Part shown: piece by piece, positions 1-7,905 of the stretch | Numbering within the stretch: position 1 is the stretch's first letter | How the letters are laid out: every line of letters begins with the position of its first letter | Assembly (NCBI GenBank): GCA_944326115.1 | Contig: CALVCQ010000001.1 | Location: 1 to 64,000, forward strand | From: Candidatus Gastranaerophilales bacterium | Lineage (GTDB): Bacteria; Cyanobacteriota; Vampirovibrionia; Gastranaerophilales; Gastranaerophilaceae | Length of the DNA: 64,000 nucleotides | Direction of reading: 5' to 3' | The notes under the pieces: generated by a model | Database searches by the model: none | Seen by the model: only the letters and a program-made list of their open reading frames with translations | Told to the model about the DNA's origin: nothing | Translations under genes and position numbers: made by a program

Positions 1-144
1 TTGTCAGAAAGCGATGAGCAAAAGGTAAAAGACATAAGACAAGAAATCACAAGATTAGACAAGATGACGGACAAAACTAATGAATATATAAAAACGGAAG
101 AAGATGTTTCGACATATTGGTATTTCGAAAATCATCTTCCTTAA
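1..144 (+). CDS. C-terminal end of an unidentified protein (partial)
   Basis: An open frame runs in from the left edge and stops at TAA 142-144, giving 47 visible residues that end in YWYFENHLP. The visible part is charged and helical (KDIRQEITRLDKMTDKTNEYI), so it looks like the tail of a coiled-coil or helical protein. The gene start lies outside the window and no family can be named. A strong hairpin with a T-run follows 11 bases after the stop, which supports a real gene end here. The next gene is convergent. Confidence 0.5.
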   Translation: MSESDEQKVKDIRQEITRLDKMTDKTNEYIKTEEDVSTYWYFENHLP

Positions 145-154
145 CAATAATCAT

Positions 155-194
155 AAAAGCACCGGCAGAGTAGCTTATTCTGCCAGTGCTTTTT
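155..194. terminator. Bidirectional intrinsic terminator
   Basis: AAAAGCACCGGCAGA (155-169) pairs with TCTGCCAGTGCTTTTT (179-194), with one mismatch in the stem and a short loop. T-rich tracts on both strands suit the convergent genes. The right arm overlaps the last codons of the leftward ATPase gene. Confidence 0.8.
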
Positions 195-1317
195 TATCTT
201 CTTCGAAATTATTGATATCCTCTACACTAATAGTTGTTTTTTCGTATTTTTTTAATGTTTTAATAAAGTCTGATATTGTTGCATTAGGTTTGTCTTGTAA
301 TGTTGACCTTAGGATATTAACAATATCTCCATTTGCATAAAATTTTTCAGGATTCACAAAAAATGCATTTACCAGATTATCAATATTACCCTCCGGTTTG
401 ATATTTAATGTATTAAAATTATCAACAATTATTTCTTTACAGGTTTTTCTGTCTGCAGTTCCAACAGGAACTTTAAAATTTGTCTGAGCAAGTATGTCAT
501 TATCTATAAATAAAGGGGTATTTGATGTTAAAAATAGTGTACATTTATATTTAGATGAACAGTCTTTGATAAAATTTTTAAATTTTTCTATATCAAAAGA
601 GCATTCATTAGCGAGTAATTCTGCTTCATTAACAACAATAATTGTCCGCTTTTTGTCAGTACTTTCATTGTAGTTTTTTAATGATTCTTCAGCATAATCC
701 TTAATCAGCTCCATTGCATCATCTTCGCCTCCTGAAACAGTTACAATGTTTGATAAACTTTGTTCAGCCAAAGCTTGAGCAAATGTTGTTTTACCATTAT
801 TTGAAGGACCATAAAACAAAACAATATTCGGCACATCTGCACCCTGTGAAGTTCTGTCTTTCATTATTGTTGAAAGGATAAATTCTTCTTTTAATTTCTC
901 TTTTATTTCTTCATAACCGGAGATTCTGTTAAAACCTTTGTTTTTTTCTATATTGTCCATTGCATCTAAAAATTTTGATATTACATCAAAATCTTTTGAA
1001 TAATTTTGTTTATCAGATTTGTCTAAAATTTCATTGATTTTTTTATATTCACGCAACGTTCTTTCATTCTCTCGCATCAATTCTTCTTGAGATTCCAAAG
1101 AAGAATCATACACTTTTTTCATTCGTTCTTGGTTTATCTGCTCGTACCTTTTTCTTAATTTAGCAGTTTCGTCAAAGGTATTATCATTCTTTTTAAAACT
1201 ATCATTTCCAAATGAGAGCGGATTTGTATAAAAAGTATTGGAAAAATGTGTATGCCCTGTTATATTTTTGTTTAATTTTTGTGAGTAATTAAAATTGCTG
1301 ATTGAATTAATTTTCAT
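175..1317 (-). CDS. AAA-family ATPase with intact Walker A and altered Walker B
   Basis: A 380-residue protein. Residues 1-45 are polar and Asn-rich, residues 50-100 are charged and probably coiled-coil, and an AAA domain begins near residue 130 (ISGYEEIKEKLKEE). Walker A is GPSNNGKT (170-177). The Walker B strand reads TIIVVNEAE (225-233), with Asn where the Asp is expected. The sensor-1 strand is LFLTSNTP (about 261-268). Substrate and partner are unknown. The start follows AAAGGAG seven bases upstream, which lies in the 3' end of the preceding gene; the two genes are one base apart and surely cotranscribed. The altered Walker B may slow or abolish hydrolysis while keeping ATP binding, which is inference. 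Confidence 0.85.
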   Translation of the reverse strand: MKINSISNFNYSQKLNKNITGHTHFSNTFYTNPLSFGNDSFKKNDNTFDETAKLRKRYEQINQERMKKVYDSSLESQEELMRENERTLREYKKINEILDKSDKQNYSKDFDVISKFLDAMDNIEKNKGFNRISGYEEIKEKLKEEFILSTIMKDRTSQGADVPNIVLFYGPSNNGKTTFAQALAEQSLSNIVTVSGGEDDAMELIKDYAEESLKNYNESTDKKRTIIVVNEAELLANECSFDIEKFKNFIKDCSSKYKCTLFLTSNTPLFIDNDILAQTNFKVPVGTADRKTCKEIIVDNFNTLNIKPEGNIDNLVNAFFVNPEKFYANGDIVNILRSTLQDKPNATISDFIKTLKKYEKTTISVEDINNFEEDKKALAE

Positions 1318-1318
1318 T

Positions 1319-3226
1319 TTATTGCTCCTTTATTTTTAATTTTACTAAAAATCTATTTGGTCCAATTGATGCACTTTCAAAATTTTCAAGGGGTTTATCT
1401 GTACGCATCAAAATAGTTGTATGAAATTTTTCAGAAGCAAGTTCTGCAAAACTTTTAAAATGAGCAATTGTTATTAAATCTTTTTTTGTTTTACTTGTTA
1501 AAAGCTTATCCAAATTGTGAACCTCAACAATTGTTCTTTTCCCTGTTTTTTGATATTCAAGCTCTGAAGCTTTGAGAATCTTTTTCAAGTCAAACACAGC
1601 TTTTAACATATCCGTATTTCCATTTTCAAGGAAATCATATTCTTTATAATTTACATCGAGAGATTTTCTTATGGAATCAGCTATAATTCTTGTTTTTTCT
1701 GCAGGTCCATATAACAATATACCGTTGCCATCCGGACCAAATGCATGTAAACCTGCTTTTTCAGTCACAAATGAATTTACATATTCTTGAATAAATTGAT
1801 TTTTATCTATATAACTAAAATCACATTGGTCTATTTTTTCAATAGTTTCTTTATACAATTTACCAAATTCAAACCCTTTAATAAATTTAATACTTATAGT
1901 ATCGTTGTTCTTCAGGCTGTTCAACACCTCATTTTGTTTTTCATTTTTTATTATCAACCTTAGATTAGAACCTTCTATACTGTTTTTTATAATTTCTTTA
2001 AATTTAATAAAATCTTCAGAATCTTTTTCTGTTTTTGAAACTAAATCTTCTAAACCATCTAAATAAAAATATGTATATTTGTTTTCTCTGTTATATAAGT
2101 CTTTTGCCTTAGGCAGCTCAGCAAGAATTTCTTCATTTAATTTTGCAAAGCCTTCTTTGTTTGCATCTATATTAACAAACTTGTCATCAACAATTGTTTG
2201 TAATTTCTCCAAAAATTGATTTGCAGTTTTTGATGTGACATTGTCAAAGAATAATATATCAGATTTATCTATTTTCCAGGCAAAATGGCTCAATGTTTGA
2301 ACTATGCTATCATCTAAATAGTCAGATAAAGATTCCATTATTTTATCGTGCTTAATACTTTCAATATCCGATTGAAGTCTGCTAAAATCTGCCAAATCAC
2401 CGGATAAATCAATTGTTTTAATTTCATCTGTAAAAATCAGTTTCATATGTTGTAAGGATTCAAGTTCTTTATTTTTGCCATTAGTAACATAAATCAATCG
2501 ATTGTTGGTATTAGACGCAATAAGTTCTCTGAATTTGTTCAAATATTCTTCATTATTGGGTTTGCTCAAATCGTTTAATAAAGTATCGATATTTTCAATA
2601 TTCAAGAAGGTATATTGCTTATTATTTTTGTAATTTTCTTTTGCACTTTGGGAAATTTTTGTTAATGTTCCAAAAAATTCATCCATAAACCCATTAGTGT
2701 ATTTTGTAGAGGAATATGCTGTTTTATATTTACCGGACAATATTTGTGTAATATTTTTAGCTTTTTCAGACGGTATGTTTTCTAAATTTATCAGCGGCGG
2801 CAAATCAGGTACATTGTTCAACCTTAATTCTTTTAACTTAAAAAGATATTCCAAAGGTAGAATATCCTGCTTTTTATTAACCAGAGCTTTTACAAATTCT
2901 GATTTATCAAGAGGAAGTTTTTTTATTCTGTTTTGCCAGCTCATTTTTAATTCTTCAGGCAGTCTTTTTATAAATTTATCTATTCTTTCAAGTGAATAGT
3001 TATTTTCCGAAGCAATCTTTCCCCTTTTTAGAGAATTATAAACAAGCAATGCTCCTGAACCAAGCACAGCCAAACCGCCTAATGCTAACAATAATTTATG
3101 AGAATCACGGTTTTTCTCAGCTTTTGGTGTTGTCACTGAACGGTTAGTATTTGTTTGTACGGTATTTTTCTTAGTAGAAGATGTTACAATAGGTTGTTGC
3201 TTTAAATCCTGAAAACTTATAGTCAT
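1319..3226 (-). CDS. Membrane-anchored protein with repeated, degenerate AAA-like modules
   Basis: A 635-residue protein, first gene of a two-gene operon (SD GGAG six bases before ATG). Residues 44-63 form one hydrophobic helix, so the long C-terminal part is tethered to a membrane. Three segments share one pattern, a beta strand plus acidic turn followed by a helix and a second strand: KQYTFLNIENIDTLL (203-217), NKYTYFYLDGLEDLV (382-396) and KRTIVEVHNLDKLL (563-576). These look like the Walker B-to-sensor-1 half of an AAA domain. P-loop-like strands precede the last two (ILFFDNVTSKT at 324-334, ILLYGPAEKTR at 503-513), but neither keeps the GK[ST] core. It probably cannot bind ATP and may be a scaffold for the downstream ATPase. 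No named family recognised. Confidence 0.75.
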   Translation of the reverse strand: MTISFQDLKQQPIVTSSTKKNTVQTNTNRSVTTPKAEKNRDSHKLLLALGGLAVLGSGALLVYNSLKRGKIASENNYSLERIDKFIKRLPEELKMSWQNRIKKLPLDKSEFVKALVNKKQDILPLEYLFKLKELRLNNVPDLPPLINLENIPSEKAKNITQILSGKYKTAYSSTKYTNGFMDEFFGTLTKISQSAKENYKNNKQYTFLNIENIDTLLNDLSKPNNEEYLNKFRELIASNTNNRLIYVTNGKNKELESLQHMKLIFTDEIKTIDLSGDLADFSRLQSDIESIKHDKIMESLSDYLDDSIVQTLSHFAWKIDKSDILFFDNVTSKTANQFLEKLQTIVDDKFVNIDANKEGFAKLNEEILAELPKAKDLYNRENKYTYFYLDGLEDLVSKTEKDSEDFIKFKEIIKNSIEGSNLRLIIKNEKQNEVLNSLKNNDTISIKFIKGFEFGKLYKETIEKIDQCDFSYIDKNQFIQEYVNSFVTEKAGLHAFGPDGNGILLYGPAEKTRIIADSIRKSLDVNYKEYDFLENGNTDMLKAVFDLKKILKASELEYQKTGKRTIVEVHNLDKLLTSKTKKDLITIAHFKSFAELASEKFHTTILMRTDKPLENFESASIGPNRFLVKLKIKEQ

Positions 3227-3482
3227 GTGCTACTCCAATATGTTGCTATATAAATTTTAAGTCTAAACATACATTTTTTTGTCAATAAAAATGTATTTGT
3301 TTTACAAAAATATAAATGGTTTTGGCGATAATAGAAAATATACATTTTACTGTTGAACAATATTATTTTTTAGCTCCAAGACAGGCATTATTAATCAATA
3401 CTTTTATATGAAATCCAAAAACAGAATATAAATGCGTTGGTACATAGAAATTTTGATACAATGACAAAAATAGTAGACTTAA

Positions 3483-3602
3483 AAAATAGATACGCCTGCT
3501 CTTAAAATAGCAACAGTACCACTGACAAGATTAAAACATCACGAAAATCCCGAAATAGCTAAAAAAGCAAATGAAACATTGAAAATTATCTTTAACAAAT
3601 AA
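3483..3602 (+). pseudogene. C-terminal remnant of a helical protein
   Basis: Between in-frame stops at 3480-3482 and 3600-3602 lies a fragment reading TPALKIATVPLTRLKHHENP and then EIAKKANETLKIIFNK. Its composition is protein-like and unlike the noise around it, but it has no start codon or ribosome binding site. It looks like the surviving tail of a gene whose 5' part was deleted. The family is not identified. Confidence 0.35.
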
Positions 3603-3754
3603 TAAAATTTTGGCAATTTTATCTATTAAAATTATTACAATAATTAAATATTTGCAAAAAATAATTATAATTAGAAATATATAACCCGAAGATATTATAT
3701 TTGTGAAATTCTTCACGCATTTTTGTGAAATATTTTTCTTATTTTTTAACTTTT

Positions 3755-3792
3755 TGCTCAAACTATCTGCAACTTATGCTCAAACTATCTGA
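3755..3792. repeat. Direct repeat of 15 bases
   Basis: TGCTCAAACTATCTG occurs at 3755-3769 and again at 3778-3792, a 23-base period. It lies near the remnant at 3483-3602 and could mark a past slippage or deletion junction. No function can be assigned. Confidence 0.6.
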
Positions 3793-3960
3793 ATGGTTAC
3801 AGAAATACGCACTGTTTTTGAGTTGTACGGATAATTTGATTATTTCGGAATAGTCCGGTTCCGCAAATTTTCAAAAAAATTTAAAACAAAGTCGGAAAAT
3901 TTTTCAACGGTCGGGATTTTTTTACACAAGCAAATTTCATAGTCCAATTTGAGTATTTTA

Positions 3961-4455
3961 CTAATCATAGTAAACCAGTCCGCCACCCTTATTTTTATCG
4001 ATTAATGTAAAGTGACCACAGATTTTATTTTCTCCAGAACGGACTATTTTCCCTGGTCCCATTAATGCATGATTGCGACTATCAAACTCCCCTGAATTTG
4101 ATAAGCTTAAATCTACTTTCATTCCTATACCTGGTTTATTCGTTACGGATTTTATTCCGTCTTCACAACATAATACTAAAACAGGTTCATTTTTAGGAAG
4201 CTTTAAATTATTAATAAAATCATATATTTCAATAACTTTGCCATCTTTTACGCTTGTCCCGCTCATTTGCCAACCTCTAGGAGTTAATGAGGAACCTACA
4301 CCGTGCCCTATAAGAATGTGTTTAATTTCTTTTGGAAAAGTTCCATCCGAAACAGATTCCATTATCCTTATTACGGAAGAAGAAAATGCTCCTTCTGCAC
4401 TATTGTACTTTAAAGTACAGTTTGTTACACTAATAATAAAAAGTCGGTTGGGCAT
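3961..4455 (-). CDS. Hypothetical protein, possible caspase/CHAT-like His-Cys fold
   Basis: A 164-residue protein without signal peptide or membrane helix. A hydrophobic strand ending in a His-Gly pair (KHILIGHG, His51) is followed about 45 residues later by a strand ending in Cys-Cys-Glu (PVLVLCCEDG, Cys96-Cys97). That order and spacing resemble the His-Gly and Cys motifs of clan CD peptidases (caspase and CHAT families), which are used in signalling and defence. This is fold-level inference only. No Shine-Dalgarno precedes the ATG; the start sits inside a perfect palindrome and an in-frame TAG lies just upstream, so this is the only ATG start possible there. Long non-coding flanks suggest a standalone accessory gene. 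Confidence 0.55.
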   Translation of the reverse strand: MPNRLFIISVTNCTLKYNSAEGAFSSSVIRIMESVSDGTFPKEIKHILIGHGVGSSLTPRGWQMSGTSVKDGKVIEIYDFINNLKLPKNEPVLVLCCEDGIKSVTNKPGIGMKVDLSLSNSGEFDSRNHALMGPGKIVRSGENKICGHFTLIDKNKGGGLVYYD

Positions 4456-4466
4456 ACATGCCCAAC
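4447..4466. repeat. Perfect palindrome over a start codon
   Basis: GTTGGGCAT and its exact complement ATGCCCAAC are separated by two bases. The ATG of the leftward gene at 3961-4455 lies in the left arm, so the palindrome could be an operator or an mRNA hairpin that hides the start. Related GTTGGG/CCAACC sequence recurs near 4630-4652. Confidence 0.6.
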
Positions 4467-4976
4467 AACACTAAATATTAGCCGTCGGAAGCTGTATGAT
4501 ATTGTTTTCTTAAACTGGCTTAAATCGGACTTTATTAGGACATAAAATTACAAAGAATATTTTAAATCAAACTGAAAACTTTCAAAATCAAAGAAAATTT
4601 CGAGTCCAATTAATGTCCTATTAATCGTTGTTGGGTTGAAAGACCAACCTCTGTACTATGGATGTTTGTTTTTTATAATTACGGCAAAATATATTCAGCA
4701 TCTACACTTATCAAGATATTTGTTCAATATTGTAATACTCAGACTCTATGTCAAAAATAATCAAACTGACTGTTTATTTATACTCAAAACGTCCCACCCT
4801 ATCCGTATAAAAAGAGGTTGACTTTTGCCAAACAACATTTTTGAACTATTGTGGATATACTTGTAGTTTAACGGTACACTTCAGAAAGCCCAACCTGCAA
4901 GATTTTACATCTTTTTGTTTTTTGGGCATATTAATTTTTTAAGAATAAATTTTCCAAAGCAAACAATAAAATAAAA

Positions 4977-5092
4977 TGTCATCCCGAATTTATTTCGGGA
5001 TCTTACCGGTTGGAAACAGAAACTTTAAGTTGGTTAGATTCTGCACTTCTTAAGAACAGGCTCACACAAAATTTTTAAGATCCTGAAACACC
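4977..5092. repeat. Dispersed inverted-repeat element, degraded copy
   Basis: The left end reads TGTCATCCCGAA, an A/T spacer, then TTTCGGGATCTTACC, a self-complementary end. The far end carries AAGATCCTGAAACA, complementary to it in part. A better copy of the same design lies at 50130-50242 (TGTCACCCTGAAC...TTTCAGGGTTTTACC). The shared order and spacing mark both as members of one non-coding, MITE-like family. The right boundary here is uncertain. Confidence 0.5.
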
Positions 5093-5207
5093 GGGCAGGG
5101 GTATAAAATCATGCTTCGTCATTCAGCTCAACGGATTTTGCAGCCAGTTCCGCAGGACAGTTATGTTTTTTCTGATGTAATATATTTTTGTTTAAAAAGT
5201 AATGTAA

Positions 5208-5227
5208 GTCGGATTTACTAATCCGAC
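5208..5227. other. Hairpin downstream of kdsC
   Basis: GTCGGATT and AATCCGAC form a perfect eight-base stem with loop TACT. It lies about 75 bases past the leftward kdsC stop and has no T-run on that strand, so it is at most a weak terminator or processing site. Confidence 0.35.
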
Positions 5228-5301
5228 AAATTTATATATAGAAAACAGTTTAGTTTTTATAACTATTGTTACAAATAAAAGAGTTTCATTATTTGTTAAA
5301 A

Positions 5302-5841
5302 TCATTCTCTGTTAACAATAGAATCGACAATATCTTGATACTTTCCTGTTGCTTTAAGAATAAAATCACACATTTCTCTTACGGCACCTTTTCCGCCGTT
5401 TTTTGAAGAAATAAAAAGCGAATGTGTTTTAACTTCTTCAACAGCATCATTAGGGCAGCATGGCAGACCTACTGTCTTTAATACACAAATATCAGGTAAA
5501 TCATCACCCATGTACGCAATTTCATCAGGTTTTAAGCTAAATTCTGACATAAAGTCTTTTAATGAAGCTATTTTGTTTTTACTGCCTTCATATAATTTTG
5601 TCATACAAAGATTTTTGAATCTGCAGCGAACAGTTCCGTTTTCTCTGGCTGTAATTATGGCGGTAACAAATCCGGATTTGCCTGCCATTATCACGCCCTG
5701 ACCGTCTTTTGCGTTAAAAGTTTTATATTCGACTCCGTTTTCATCAAAAGTTAATGATGCATCTGTCATTACGCCGTCAACATCAAAGACCAGCGCTTTT
5801 ACTTTGCTTGCTCTGTATTTTAAATCTATATCGCTGTTCAT
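5302..5841 (-). CDS. kdsC: 3-deoxy-D-manno-octulosonate 8-phosphate phosphatase
   Basis: This HAD-family phosphatase removes phosphate from KDO-8-phosphate to give KDO for lipopolysaccharide. The 179 residues match the small, cap-less KdsC type. The nucleophile motif is DVDGVMTD near residues 20-27 and the metal-binding motif is MGDDLPD near residues 116-122. The KNGGKGAVRE stretch near the C terminus is also typical. Its ATG overlaps the stop of kdsD by one base (TAATG), so translation is coupled. Linkage to kdsD makes the assignment specific rather than a generic HAD phosphatase. It implies a KDO-containing outer envelope. Confidence 0.92.
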   Translation of the reverse strand: MNSDIDLKYRASKVKALVFDVDGVMTDASLTFDENGVEYKTFNAKDGQGVIMAGKSGFVTAIITARENGTVRCRFKNLCMTKLYEGSKNKIASLKDFMSEFSLKPDEIAYMGDDLPDICVLKTVGLPCCPNDAVEEVKTHSLFISSKNGGKGAVREMCDFILKATGKYQDIVDSIVNRE

Positions 5842-6827
5842 TATGCTACTCCCGCCTTTAAAAGGTCATGAATGTGCAGCAACCCCACAGGTTTACCTCT
5901 GTCGTCACAAACGGCGAGAGATGTAATAGAATGTTTTTCCATTATATGCAAGGCTTTTGCGGCAAGGTCATTGATTAAAATAACTTTAGGATTGCAAGTC
6001 ATGACATCTTTTGCCTTAAGGTTTGACGTATTGTCGTATTTAAGAAGCGTTCTTCTGATATCTCCGTCTGTTAAGATGCCTGTCATTATTCCGTCTTCGT
6101 CAATAATAATTGCGCAGCCGAGTTTTTTTGCTGAAATAAGCTGAATTGTGTCATGAAAACTATTATTTTCATTTACAACAGGTATTCTTTCTCCTGTAAT
6201 CATTAAATCTGAGACATGATACAATACACCCCTGCCAAGAGCTCCTGACGGATGGAACATAAGAAAATCTTCTTCCGTAAATCCTCTTTTTTTCAAAAGA
6301 CATATAGCAACGGCATCCCCCATTGCAAGAGTAGCCGTAGTACTTGCTGTAGGAGCTTTACCCAGCGGGCAGGCTTCTTTTTCTACTGAAATATCAAGCA
6401 CTATATCTGCTTTTCTCCCGAGCGTGGAATCTTTTTTTCCTGTCATTGCAATCATTTTTACGCCAAAACGTTCTATTAAAGGTAAGAGATTCATAAGCTC
6501 CGCTGTTTCACCGCTGTTTGAGATTGCTATAACAACATCATCTCTGGTTATTAAACCGGAATCACCGTGAGTACTTTCTGCCGGATGAAGAAAATAAGAA
6601 GGGGTGCCTGTGGAGGACAGGGTTGCAGCAATTTTTTTGCCTATATGTCCGGATTTTCCCATTCCGGTGACTATAACCCGTCCTTTGCAATTGTACAGGA
6701 TATCAATTGCCTGTTCAAAGTCATCTCCGATTCTCTCTTTGAGTTTTAACACAGAATCTGCTTCTATCTGCAAAACTTCTTTTGCCAGATCGCAGATAGA
6801 GTTGATTTTATTTAGTGTTTGCAGCAT
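5841..6827 (-). CDS. kdsD: D-arabinose 5-phosphate isomerase
   Basis: This enzyme converts ribulose-5-phosphate to arabinose-5-phosphate, the first committed step of KDO synthesis. The 328-residue length is normal for KdsD/KpsF. An N-terminal SIS sugar isomerase domain carries VTGMGKSGHIGKK and the HPAESTHGDSG segment. Two CBS domains fill the C-terminal third (SDLMITGERIPVV onward, and KDVMTCNPKVI onward). The ATG is preceded by GTGAGG, and a good sigma-70 type promoter lies just upstream at 6853-6881. It is the first gene of the kdsD-kdsC operon. Confidence 0.94.
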   Translation of the reverse strand: MLQTLNKINSICDLAKEVLQIEADSVLKLKERIGDDFEQAIDILYNCKGRVIVTGMGKSGHIGKKIAATLSSTGTPSYFLHPAESTHGDSGLITRDDVVIAISNSGETAELMNLLPLIERFGVKMIAMTGKKDSTLGRKADIVLDISVEKEACPLGKAPTASTTATLAMGDAVAICLLKKRGFTEEDFLMFHPSGALGRGVLYHVSDLMITGERIPVVNENNSFHDTIQLISAKKLGCAIIIDEDGIMTGILTDGDIRRTLLKYDNTSNLKAKDVMTCNPKVILINDLAAKALHIMEKHSITSLAVCDDRGKPVGLLHIHDLLKAGVA

Positions 6828-6852
6828 ATTAACCTCACCCTTGTTTTATCTG

Positions 6853-6881
6853 ATTATATGATAAAAAAACGGTTAAATCAA
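6853..6881 (-). promoter_or_regulatory. Promoter of kdsD-kdsC
   Basis: On the minus strand TTGATT (6881-6876) and a perfect TATAAT (6858-6853) are separated by 17 bases. Transcription should begin near 6846, leaving a short leader that contains the GTGAGG ribosome binding site. Confidence 0.65.
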
Positions 6882-7071
6882 AACGAATCAATTTCTCATA
6901 CAGTCAACCAAAATTGACCTTTAATTACACGCCTGATTATTGACATTAGTAAATTTGTTTTTATTCACAAGAGTACGATGTTTGCCTTTAACATAAAGCT
7001 TCGTAACAGCTCAAAATCCACTATTAACCTTCATAAAAGGTTCTGTACAATTTAATCAACAGACGATTTTT

Positions 7072-7794
7072 TTACGGCTCTGTAAATTCCAGTTTTCTTG
7101 TTTCTTTGTTGTACTGCCATCCTTCTGTTAATTCATATACAACAAAATCAGCACCGTCTCCCTCCGCATCCAGCCAGCCCATGTTGTCTGTAGAGCTGCT
7201 CATAGCCTGACCGTTGCCGTTAGTAATACAAATATGCCCGGCTTTACCGTCTTTTGTAAATACTACAATCTTTCCTGCTGAAAGATTTTTTAAATCGTCT
7301 TCTTCAACATCAAGCTTTCTAAAACGTTCTGAATTTTCTTCAAAATATGATATAGAATCTTTTGCTTCACCTCTTGGCATATCATCATAATTATCTATGA
7401 TACCGGCTGACAAAAAAGATTTTTTTACACCTGTATAACAATCTCCTACCGTTTTAATTTCATCAGAAATTGCCTCTGTATACAGTGCAAGACAAACCTC
7501 TGCATCAGTTGCATTTTTTCTGTTTATTCCAACATTATCTTCTACTTTAAATGCAAAATCACAGTTTTTTAAAAAAGCATATTTTAAATTATTAACAGGA
7601 CCGTATTTTACAGAAGCAGGAATGTCTGCTGTATCCCCGATAATCACCATGTTTTCATCCAGAGTGATAATATCTACGGGTTCTTGCAATACAACGGCAG
7701 TAGATTCTTTTGGTATGGTATAGAATCTGCCTCCACCCGGCTCTAACGGAGCCGATACGGTTGTGCTAAAAATTTTTGCTGAAATTTTATCCAT
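7072..7794 (-). CDS. Hypothetical protein with NlpC/P60- or CHAP-like features
   Basis: A 240-residue protein. The C-terminal half resembles a papain-fold cell-wall peptidase: a cysteine at the head of a helix (VGDCYTGVKKSFLSAGI, Cys119), then a strand SAGKIVVF, then a histidine strand (AGHICITNGNGQAMSSS, His187), a pattern common in CHAP and NlpC/P60 proteins. There is no signal peptide, which is unusual for a wall hydrolase. The first 60 residues are extended and could be a separate small domain. AAGGA lies ten bases before the ATG. It stands alone between kdsD and a very small gene. Substrate is unknown and the fold assignment is inference. Confidence 0.7.
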   Translation of the reverse strand: MDKISAKIFSTTVSAPLEPGGGRFYTIPKESTAVVLQEPVDIITLDENMVIIGDTADIPASVKYGPVNNLKYAFLKNCDFAFKVEDNVGINRKNATDAEVCLALYTEAISDEIKTVGDCYTGVKKSFLSAGIIDNYDDMPRGEAKDSISYFEENSERFRKLDVEEDDLKNLSAGKIVVFTKDGKAGHICITNGNGQAMSSSTDNMGWLDAEGDGADFVVYELTEGWQYNKETRKLEFTEP

Positions 7795-7905
7795 ATAATT
7801 ATATTCCTTATATATATAAAGAATATAGCTATAAATAAATTGATATTTTCTGAAAAAATATTTAATTATGTTAATAAAATTTTACAATTATTCTATACTT
7901 AGCTT

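Larger units (their letters stand above)
3227..3960. other. Long intergenic region with a gene remnant and a short direct repeat
   Basis: This very AT-rich stretch separates the ATPase operon from the next leftward gene. It holds the open C-terminal remnant at 3483-3602 and a 15-base direct repeat at 3755-3792. A leftward open frame at 3531-3761 has low-complexity Ile/Lys/Phe composition and no ribosome binding site, and I do not accept it as a gene. No tRNA or terminator is evident. Confidence 0.5.
4467..5301. other. Long intergenic region
   Basis: About 835 bases without a convincing gene. It contains a repeat element beginning at 4977 and a hairpin at 5208-5227. A rightward open frame at 4636-4821 has no ribosome binding site and low-complexity residues, so it is not called. 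I see no tRNA. Confidence 0.5.

Noticed and set aside
175-3226. The two ATPase-like genes as one frameshifted gene
   Set aside because: Each has its own start with a good ribosome binding site, the frames are separated by a stop and one base, and the AAA-like modules do not continue across the junction as a single domain.
3531-3761. Leftward open frame of 76 codons
   Set aside because: Low-complexity Ile/Lys/Phe composition in very AT-rich DNA, no ribosome binding site, and it overlaps a better protein-like remnant on the other strand.
4636-4821. Rightward open frame of 61 codons
   Set aside because: No Shine-Dalgarno, no recognisable pattern, and it lies in a region rich in short repeats.
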